DNA from: Excoecaria cochinchinensis
Lineage: Eukaryota > Streptophyta > Magnoliopsida > Malpighiales > Euphorbiaceae
Reading direction: 5' to 3'
Assembly (NCBI GenBank): GCA_947683425.1
Contig: CANTUQ010000037.1
Location: 7,828,501 to 7,892,500 of the forward strand
DNA length: 64,000 nt
Both the position numbers and the translations under genes were made by a program. The notes below the pieces were generated by a model that worked only from the letters and a program-made list of their open reading frames with translations, was not told the origin of the DNA and did no database searches. This document shows positions 55,780 through 64,000 of this stretch, in pieces (position 1 is the first letter of the stretch; every line of letters begins with the position of its first letter).

Positions 55780-57010
55780 ATTAAAGCAATGGAAGAAGAA
55801 ATGGCATCTATGAGATCAAACCAGGTTTGGGAACTAGTTGATCTACTAGAAGGACGCAAACCAATTGCGAATAAATGTATTCTTAAAGTAAAGCGAAAGG
55901 CTGATAGAAATATCGAAAGATACAAGGCTCGGCTAGTTGCTAAGGGGTTCACACAACAGGAAGGGATTGACTATGAGGAGTCTTTCACTTGTTGTAAGAT
56001 TTATGTCTGTAAGGTTAATTTTGACCATAGTGGCGAGTTTGAACCTAAAGCTACATCAAATGGATGTGAAGATTGCTTTGCTCAATAGAGAAATGGATGA
56101 TGAAATTTATATGGACCAACCTATAGTTTTCATCGAAAAAGGCAACGATCATAAGGTTTACCGATTGATGCGTTCAATCTAAAGCCTTAAACAGTCACAA
56201 TGGTACTTGAGATTTCATGAGACAATCATCTCGAATGCGTTCAACATGATTGATAAAAACCATTTAGTTTCTAATAAAATCTCTAAAAATAATTTTGTCA
56301 TTCTGACATTGTATGTAGACGACACACTCATAGCTGGAAATGACAAAGGCGACGTAAATAAAATCAAAGATTGGTTACCGTCCAACTTTGGGATGAAAGA
56401 TATGGGTCAGGCATATTATATTCTTAGAGTTAAGATTTCAAGAGATCATTTGAGAAGTTTGTTGACTTTTTCTCAAGAGAAATATATCAATAAAGTCCTT
56501 GAACGATTTAATATGCAATACTATAAAACCATTAACAATCCCATTACCAAGAATCAGTTTCTTAGCAAAGCTATGTGTCCTAAGATGCCAGAAGAAATGG
56601 AACGTATAAGGAATGTTCCATATACCAATGCCTTGGGTAATCTTATGTGTGCAATGTTGTATACAAGACATGATATATGCTATGCAGTGGGCATGGTAAG
56701 TAGATATTAATCCAACCCAAGCAAAGCACATTGGAAAACAATTAAAGGGATATTTAGATACCTTAGAGGTACAACAAACTATCCTCTCTATTATCAAGGC
56801 AAGGATCTGTAATTGAGAGAATACAAAGATCCTGATTGGGCAGAAGATATGGATAAGAGGAAATCCACTTCAAGTCCATATTCTTGCTTGGCAAGAGTGA
56901 CATCTCATGGAGTAAAAAAAAATAAACCTATGTAGCCCTATCAATAATGGATGCTGAATTTATCGCTTCCTCAGCTGCAGTACAAGAGACAGTTTGGATA
57001 AAATGGTTTG
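55780..57010 (+). pseudogene. pol: Copia reverse transcriptase and RNase H, broken
   Basis: Pieces in order: MASMRSNQVWELVDLLEGRK, RYKARLVAKGFTQQEGIDYE, a shifted stretch (MDVKIALLNREMDDEIYMDQ), then 56207-56710 with the active-site motif LTLYVDDTLIAG and GMKDMGQAYYILRVKISRD. Decayed RNase H follows to about 57010 (DWAEDMDKRKSTS, then a frame with WMLNLSLPQ). Frameshifts lie near 55990 and 56180, and there are several stops after 56710. No functional enzyme is possible. Confidence 0.85.
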
Positions 57011-58338
57011 TGAGCCATTTAAAAGTAACTGCTTCAGAAAAACTAGTGATAGTCAGTCGTTGATAACTTATAATAGGGCCAAACATATCGACATTAAGTA
57101 TCAATAAATCAGAGATATTATTGCATGAGGAGAAATGAACTTACAATACATTTCTATGCATGCAGATCTATTAAGAAAACTTATAACGAGAGATGTGTTT
57201 TGAGAGACACATTAAATCTCTAGATTTGCGTGTAATTTAATTGGTACTGTTATGTTTTATATAATCCCTTAACATTATTATTTATAAATAATAACCAAGT
57301 TCATTGTTGGCAATACATGAGTATGAATGTTTATGTGTAAATATTTACTGTCATTTTTATGAGATTAAGCATGTCGAACAGAGAAGTAGCCCACTCACAA
57401 GGGTGTTCACGTTAGTTTTGTCAATGAGTTGGTAAAGACTAAGATGAGACAATTTTTGAACATATGAGAATGCTCGAGAGCCTATTCAAAATAAAAGTGC
57501 CATCTTGCAGAAATTATAAGATTAGTCTTGTTAAGGTGCGAGATAAAGATATACATAAGGTAGTATGCTTTGGATTAAGATCCAAATAAAGATTGAATGG
57601 AATCCGATGGTAGTTAAACATAATGACCATGTTCTATCTTAAAAGCCATAAGTAGTCCTTAAGTAAGCGAACTAAAGTTGGATGCTTAGGTGCATCGCAA
57701 CCTTACGCTTTTGTATGGTGTTATGTATACATTTTTTTTATTGTGAGACATGCGCTCCTTTAAGGGAAGGAAAGAATACCATAACACATGTGTTTATACC
57801 ATGTGTGCTTATGTGACCAAGGGATGGGAATTTAATATTATTGATCTCAACTTTTCCTACTGTGAGACCCTATTTATATTTCGACCCTTGGAACCCTTAA
57901 CTTATCCATGAAGTATGGTTCAATGTGGCTAGCTTAGTTAATTTCCAAGAGGTCATGGAATAATTTGGGCCTGGCGGATCTAGCTACAAAAGTGAGCTGA
58001 ATCATGATGGATAGCATATAGTAAGAGGGGAAGATAGCCTTTTGATTACATTCAATTATTTCGTGGTTCACCAGCTAGCCTCTTATAGTTTCTATAAGTA
58101 GAGAATTAATAGTGAATACGAAAATTATTTTATGAGATCATGAGTTAAAATAATGAATGCGAGAAGGCCATCTAGGGTTAGGCATACGTGGAAAAGAAGA
58201 TATTATATTTTGAGACGTTATATATCCCTAACAGGTGTATAGTACTAGTGCTCTCGAGGTATATTGGTCACATGATCTACCTGCCTGTATAACTAGAGAT
58301 TATGACTGAAAATTATTTCGTCATGTTTGAGTGGAAGA
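57011..58338 (+). other. Copia 3' untranslated region
   Basis: About 1.3 kb between RNase H and the 3' LTR with no gene I recognise. It is long for a copia element. The end (GAGTGGAAGATG before 58339) is a weak polypurine tract. Confidence 0.5.
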
Positions 58339-58759
58339 TGATAGAGTTTGGATACGCTCATGACTTTAAATACGGATAGAGCTCCATATTAAATAAAATT
58401 GAGTAGCTTAATCTAATTTGAATTATCTATTCGTATCTCAAAAAGAGTTTAAGTTATACTAGAGATGAGTATCTAGTATTCAGGATCTCTATAAATAGAT
58501 ATGAGATATCAGATTTTAGTAATGAGAAAATATTAACGCCGCAAGGCTGCTCGTTCTTACTCATGCTCGTTTTTCTTATAATCTTCTATGGGCTTTTAGA
58601 TTATGAAAAAGTTGTTGTTATCCCACATGTGAGTGAGAGCCAGACCAGTGACAAAAAATTAAGGGGATCCTTGTGACGCTTCCGCAATGTTTATGCGCTA
58701 TAAGAGGTAGATACCATTATTTACCGTTACCTCTATTATTTATTTTATTTTTCCCTTCA
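58339..58759 (+). repeat. 3' LTR of the copia element
   Basis: Begins TGATAGAGTTTGG and ends TTCCCTTCA. From 58361 on it aligns with the 5' LTR at 35470-35867 with many base differences, so this is an old insertion, as expected from its two younger insertions. Confidence 0.75.
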
Positions 58760-59391
58760 GTTGAATTTTCAATACTTCGATTTTGATTTATTTTGTTCGA
58801 TTCAGGTTGCTTACCCCTTGTGGATGCTATCAATCTATAATAGGTGACATGATTTTTTTCTTAAAATATTTTATATTGTATCCCTCCATAATTGTTATGT
58901 TATTATAGCACTTTAATCCGTCAAACCTTAATGTTACTTTACTATAAATCTTTAAACTTCATTATTATTTTTGACCACAAACTTCATTATTGGATTTATT
59001 TATTTCTATTAATTAAATGTTTCCATTTAATCGCATTATTATTATATTTGCTTTGTACCATCAAATTTTGATTAGGATGTCGATTTTGACTAATAAAACT
59101 ATTAATCTTATTAATAGTAATCTGATTAAGATGGATATGAATAGTATAATGTTACTTTTAAATGGATACTGATAAGTTTAGGGTACTCTTACCAATTGAT
59201 AACAGATTGATTTTCGAACTGTTAGCTAGGATCAACTTTAAGCCAAAATATCCACAGTCCGACATCTAATAAGGAGATTGATTGCTTGAAAATAAGAAAA
59301 CTCCAGTGAAGGTTTCGATGAGAAACACTCCGATGGTCAAGTTAGAGATTATTTGGGAAAAACTGGATGCGACGTTAAGAATAGAGGAAAG
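58760..59391. other. Unassigned AT-rich stretch
   Basis: No gene or clear repeat. A phrase around 59290-59345 (CTCCAGTGAAGG, ACTCCGATGGTCAAGTTAG) is of a kind often seen in decayed plant retroelements, but I cannot place it. Confidence 0.35.
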
Positions 59392-59531
59392 TTAGGGCTG
59401 CGCAAAACCGAACCGAAATCGAAAACAAAATAGAATAAATTATTCGATTTTCGGTTCGGTTCGGTTCGGTTCTTATGATTGTAAAACCGAAGGAACCGAA
59501 TCGACCGAAGTTTGTTAAACTCATCGTTTTG

Positions 59532-59566
<35 letters not shown>

Positions 59567-60008
59567 CCTAAATCTAAATATACACTATAGTTCTATTTAT
59601 TTACATGTATGTTTTTTTTTTAATTGAAGTACATTGAATGTATTATTAATAAAAACTTATTTTGTATTTATTTTTAATGTATATTTTTTTTATTGTAATT
59701 TTGCTTAGTATTTATTAGGAACATAATATGAAAAATTTATGTATTTTTTTTTCTTTTAATTATTTTAAATGGTTTTATTTTCTTGAATATAAGTTAATTT
59801 AATTTATGGATACATATAAGTTAAAAATATAAAAAAAAAACCCTAAGAACCAATTGGATCGAACCAAACCGGCCAAAATTATTTCAATTTATTTGGTTTC
59901 GGTTCTAAAAATTTCGGTCTGCAGTTCGGTTCTGAAAATTTTTCAAGTTTGATTTTTGGTCTGTTCAGTTCAGTCCAAAATTGAATCGACCATTTGCACA
60001 CCCCTAAA
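59392..60008. mobile_element. Short interspersed element with GGTTCGGTT-rich ends
   Basis: The left end TAGGGCTGCGCAAAACCGAACC and the right end read inward, TTTAGGGGTGTGCAAATGG, form imperfect inverted repeats. GAAAGT flanks both sides (59386-59391 and 60009-60014). The ends are rich in GGTTCGGTTC, and a (TA) run lies at 59533-59565. No coding capacity. It is a MITE-like element of unknown superfamily. Confidence 0.5.
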
Positions 60009-60300
60009 GAAAGTCATACATGACATGTGAATTGTTGAGCTATTTATTGGGCTTATAATTTGGATGCTCATTGAAGTTATAGTAATTAATTTTCATTGAT
60101 TTTCTGAACTATCATGGAAATGTAAAGGTTGCTTCGGTTATGGAAGTGTAAAGGTCTGAATTGTTATGGAAGTGTAAAGGTTTATAATACTCCAGTTTAG
60201 ATTTGGACTTTGTCACTTAGCCTGAGCTATCTGCATAGTCTGTGGTACCGGACTATTATCTGGAGTCTATTACTTAGCCTAAGCTGACTGCATAGTCCTT
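60009..60300. other. Unassigned stretch with two short duplications
   Basis: GGAAGTGTAAAGGT occurs three times (60115-60182). A 55-60 bp unit with CACTTAGCCTGAGCTATCTGC / TACTTAGCCTAAGCTGACTGC occurs twice (60210-60295). It may be part of the LTR or 3' region of the Tat remnant to the right. Confidence 0.4.
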
Positions 60301-60309
60301 TCTATTGAG

Positions 60310-61701
60310 CTTTTAAATTTCCTTGATGCACTTCGGGGGCTCCATTTACATAATGGCTTTGATTTTCTCTAGGTTGGCCTCTATTCCTCGTTTTAAAATC
60401 ATAAAGCCTGAGAATTTATGGAACTGTATGCCAAAAGCACCATTCTCTATATTAAGTTTAATGCCAAACTTTTTGAGAGTAAATAAAGTTTTTGTGAGTT
60501 TAGCAGGCAAGTCTAATAAGGTTTTACTCTTGATAATCATGCCTTCTACATAAACTTCCATGTTGCAGCTGATCCAATTTACAAAGAGTTTATTCATTAG
60601 CCTCTGATAGGTTGCTTTGGCATTCTTGAGGTTGAAAGGCATAACTCAATAGCAATAGGTAGCCTGTAGTGTTATGAAAGCAGTCTTTTCATCATCAGTC
60701 GAATTTATTGGGATTTAGTGATAGCCTACCAAACCATCCAAGAAGGTGTACTCTTTAAACCTGGCTGTAGAGTCTATAAGAGGTCAATGTTAGGCAGTGG
60801 ATAACTATCTTTGGGCCATGCCTTATTGAGGCCAGTGAAGTCAATACACATCTGCCACTGGCCATTAGATTTCTTCACAAGGACCACATTAGATAACCAG
60901 TTCAAGTAGATCACCTCTCGAATGAAACCATTTTGAGCAAGGTGTTCATCTCTCTAGTCATTGTTAGTTGGCATCTCGGAGCATGGTTTTACTTTTTTTG
61001 CTTTATAGGCTTACAGTCAGGATGAATATTTAGTGAGTGAGACATTACCTTAGGTGATATACTTGTAATACCCAATGACTACCAAGTGAACACATTATTA
61101 AAGGCTGACAATACAACAATGAGTTCATCTTTCTCGGGTCTAGATTTTTTTGAAGCTATCTTGACTACCTTTCTTAGCAAAATTTCAACATCCTGAAGTA
61201 TATCAACTAATTCTGCTTTTTGAGCTACATCAACAAGAACATCTAAGGTGTCAAGTGGTAGGGCTTGGTTGGCTTCCTTCAACATGGTGATATATGTCGC
61301 TCGAGCAGGTCGCTGATTACCTCGGAGCACTACGGTGCCATCTAGGCTGGGACTTTAAGCAACAGGATCTGCATTAAAATGTAAGCATCAACGGTGACCA
61401 AAAAGGATCGGCCAAATATAGCATTATAAAATAGAGGCATGTTGACTACCATGAAATAGGCAGTGCAAGTTCAAATTATGGCATCGTTACCAAGCTAAAG
61501 TGAAAGGGTGATCGATCCTTAAACCCTAACTGGCTGCCTAGATATCCCAATTAGAGGGACAGTGATGGGCTCCAATAGGTTAGTCGATATACCTAGAGCT
61601 TTAAAGGCTTGCACAATGATCAAGTTGAACGCATTGCCAGTGTCCACTAAAATGCGTTGAACTAGATAGTCCTGAATTAAGGCTTTACCTAGTAGTACAT
61701 C
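60310..61701 (-). pseudogene. pol: Tat-type protease and reverse transcriptase remnant (distinct lineage)
   Basis: On the minus strand, 61701-61530 encodes the protease stretch QRILVDTGNAFNLIIVQAF, with the aspartic DTG motif. 61330-61079 encodes a linker ending FNNVFTW. 61060-60650 is decayed reverse transcriptase, and 60642-60346 carries MPFNLKNAKATYQRLMNKLF and YVEGMIIKS in place of the usual YVDD active site. The protease differs from that of Tat-1 (DTG against DDG), so this is another Tat branch. The short repeat at 61702 cuts it upstream. Confidence 0.8.
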
Positions 61702-61905
61702 TAGGGGTGTACACGGGTCTGGATCTTCCTGTACCGAAGAAAAAGATCCAGAACCGAATTGTACTGTTGATTTCTTTATTAGAACCGAACCGAATTGTAC
61801 CGTTGACTTTTTTATTAGAACCGAACCGAATTGTACTAGAACCAAACCTAAAACCGTATTGAACTGTACCGAATTGAACCGAAAGAACCGAATATTTTTA
61901 TACTA
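61702..61905. mobile_element. Partial copy of the GGTTCGGTT-type short element
   Basis: Starts TAGGGGTGTACACGGGTCTGG and contains repeated ACCGAACCGAATTGTAC units of about 39 bp (three copies). It is related in style to 59392-60008. No right end is found before the AT-rich stretch. Confidence 0.45.
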
Positions 61906-63289
61906 GTAATTTTTATATAAATAGTATTTATAATTTATATTATATAAATTTAACTTCATAAATATTTGTATTAATTATTTTAATGTATGAAATTAATATA
62001 ATAAATAGTTAATAAATTAAAATCGATACTTTAATTATTAATAAGATAAATTTAATTATTATATCTATATGAATATACAATTAATTTTATTTACTTTTAG
62101 TGCCACTCAACTAATACTTATTTATTTTATTCACAATTTTTATATGAATATGTAAATTAAAAATTAATTTATATATAGTTATTATTTATTATGAAATCTA
62201 CCAATTAATGTAAATGTATGAGTATATAATATTAATCACCTTATCAATAATTTAATTTATTTTTAGCATCACCCAACCAGCACTCATATATTTTTAGCAT
62301 AATATTTATATGAGTAATTGATGTTGTATTTTAATAATATAATTATATACAATTATTGTATCAATAAAATTTTACCAATTAATGTAATTATATGAGTATA
62401 TAATAAAATTTTACCGATTAATATAAATATATGAGTATATAATGAAATTTTACCAATTAATATAAATATATAAGTAGATAATAATCTTACCAATAATTTA
62501 ATTAGCTTCGTAGTTAGTACTATAAAAATGAGTGTTTTTCATTATCACAATATTTTCCTTTTCATTAAAATTTTCTATATATATATAGATAATTTGATAA
62601 ATGAAAATTAAGACGTAATTGATCAAGTTTACTACGTATTATTAATAATATATTATATTAAACTACAAAACTTATAAAAAGATGGTTGTATTTCACATTC
62701 ACCCTTATAAGTTATAACTATTAACTATAATAGTAATTAACAGTCTTTTAATGTCACTCAACTAATTCCATTTACATTTAGTGTTACTCAACTAATATTT
62801 ATCAAAATTTATATATGATTGAAGGTAGTAATATATATAATTTTTGTTCTCATAAACTTAACTAATATTTGATTAACACACACCAATCATCGGCAAGGAC
62901 CAAATGAATGGTGATCAAAGCATCAGTATTAATTAAACATTAACAATATAGGTCAAAGCAATTTAAAATTTAAAACGATATTATATATTTAAACAATTGA
63001 ATATACTTATAATTTTAAATAAATGTATATTTTTTGTGCAATGAACTTTAGTATCAATATAATTTTTTAGTTGTGCATTTAAAAATAATAAAATAAAAAA
63101 AATAAAATTTTTTTTGTGTGAATTGAGAATAAAATTTGAAAATTTTTAGAGAGATGAAAATTTTTATTTTGACTTTTTTTTGGAGGGAATTAAAATTAAA
63201 ATTTAAAGAATTGTGAATTGTTAAAATATTTAAAAAAACAAATTATTAAAATTAAAGGAAAAAAAAATGAAAGATCCATCTAAATTAGG
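61906..63289. other. AT-rich intergenic stretch
   Basis: Very AT-rich. Some phrases (TGAGTATATAAT, TTTTACCAATTAATATAAATATATGAG) recur three to four times at 62200-62470, so it is partly made of short degenerate repeats. No gene is seen. Confidence 0.5.
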
Positions 63290-64000
63290 TTTTGAGTGCT
63301 CCCTTCCCTCTATTTCTCCTCGCTGCTGCTTCTTCTACTACTCGCTTTTCTCTGTCTTTTCTTCGGTGCTCCCTTCACTCGCAGCCGCTTTTGCTGCTCA
63401 TCTTTTTTCATTTCTTTTCTTTTTTTCGGTGCCCCTACCACTGTGACAGTAAAACCCACAAAACGATCCCCTGCATCTTGTTCAGTAACCAAACTTTGGC
63501 GATTCCCTCCAATTAATTGAGTCTGCATTGTGCCTTTCTTTTATCTAAAGCATTATTTCTTCTAAAATCCATTATTGATTCTGAAAACCCTTGATTTTGT
63601 TCAATAATCAACCACTGTTATTTGGATGGTTGTTTTGTTTATGTTTTCTTGACCTTTTATTTATGGTATTTTACATTTAAGTGTTATAGGATCTGTGTGT
63701 TTTCACATTTTATTTCATCGGTTTGTGTCGCTTCACGTCGTTGCTATTCAAGCAGGTATGAGAATTGTGTTTTGATGCTTTCATTTATATGCTTGTTTCT
63801 GTATTTAGTAATGTGTTTGATAGAGGAATAGGCTAATTAGCCTGGGAAAAGAATATTGTTTTGTTTGATTCTGATCAGCAACTTGTTAATTATGTATATG
63901 AGGTTAGATTGTGTTAGAGAAATTAGATAAATTAGTTAATCAAATCAACGTATTTTATTCATTGCTTTGTTTAAAATTACTAATTTGGATCTGTTCTTGA
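63290..64000 (+). other. Possible 5' end of a host gene
   Basis: Composition changes sharply to a CT-rich, less AT-rich stretch (63295-63440), typical of plant 5' untranslated leaders. A good 5' splice site (CAG/GTATGAG) lies at about 63756. Short plus-strand frames (63292-63516, 63296-63520) are alternative readings of the same CT-rich stretch and are not convincing proteins. If there is a gene, its coding part is right of the window. Confidence 0.3.

Larger units (their letters stand above)
35470..58759 (+). mobile_element. Degenerate Ty1/copia retrotransposon, interrupted by two Tat elements
   Basis: The flanking LTRs (35470-35867 and 58339-58759) are clearly related but differ at many bases. 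A primer site for initiator tRNA-Met follows the first. Between them lie gag, integrase, reverse transcriptase and RNase H pieces in copia order (integrase before reverse transcriptase). Tat-2 split gag at 37951/43299 and Tat-3 split integrase at 44724/55116; both joins are exact after one TSD copy is removed. Without them the element is about 7.5 kb. All genes contain stops and frameshifts. I found no TSD for the copia element itself. Confidence 0.85.

Overview
This 64 kb window is nuclear DNA of a flowering plant, most likely a eudicot, from a repeat-dense region. The evidence is the AT-rich background and a thicket of plant-type LTR retrotransposons (Tat/Ogre-like, Athila-like, a long-LTR Ty3/gypsy type and Ty1/copia), together with a CACTA transposon, a Harbinger-like element and a pentatricopeptide (PPR) gene fragment. 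I cannot name the species. I see no intact host gene, no tRNA or rRNA gene and no CRISPR array. Almost every coding trace belongs to a mobile element.

Layout. (1) 1-2762: the 5' LTR and primer-binding site of a minus-strand gypsy element that leaves the window on the left; it lies in the truncated LTR of a related element (2763-3878). (2) 4900-19714: a complete minus-strand Tat-type element with two 2069-bp LTRs, target-site duplication (TSD) CAAAA, gag, protease, reverse transcriptase, two RNase H domains and integrase, a sense accessory ORF remnant, an antisense accessory ORF with its own TATA box, and a tandem-repeat 3' region. Its polyprotein has one frameshift and five in-frame stops. 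(3) 20143-32451: a Harbinger-like element (TSD TAA) that carries a broken PPR gene copy. A solo LTR (20273-30884, TSD GTATT) split it, and a non-autonomous Athila-type element (21273-28657, TSD ATAAT) with two open reading frames and no pol split the solo LTR in turn. (4) 32772-34842: a non-autonomous CACTA element. (5) about 35470-58759: a degenerate Ty1/copia element interrupted twice: in gag by a reduced minus-strand Tat element (37952-43298, TSD GTGAC), and in the integrase gene by a reduced plus-strand Tat element (44725-55115, TSD GCTGT). (6) 59392-61905: two short interspersed repeats and a Tat pol remnant. (7) 63290-64000: a CT-rich stretch that could be the 5' end of a gene running out to the right.

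How the parts relate. The three Tat elements are one extended family: they share the tRNA-type primer site, the leader, the R/U5 end of the LTR and an accessory protein tail. They differ in the rest of the LTR and in the tandem repeats before the 3' LTR. The full-length copy is the type that could once have supplied enzymes to the two reduced copies. The most unusual signals are CpG-rich palindromes in the LTRs: one 35-36 bp module is shared between two unrelated retrotransposon lineages, and in the Tat LTRs palindromes with the same core carry different but matching arms.

Boundaries with a matching TSD on both sides were read at base level. Family assignments come from motif recognition and not from database searches.
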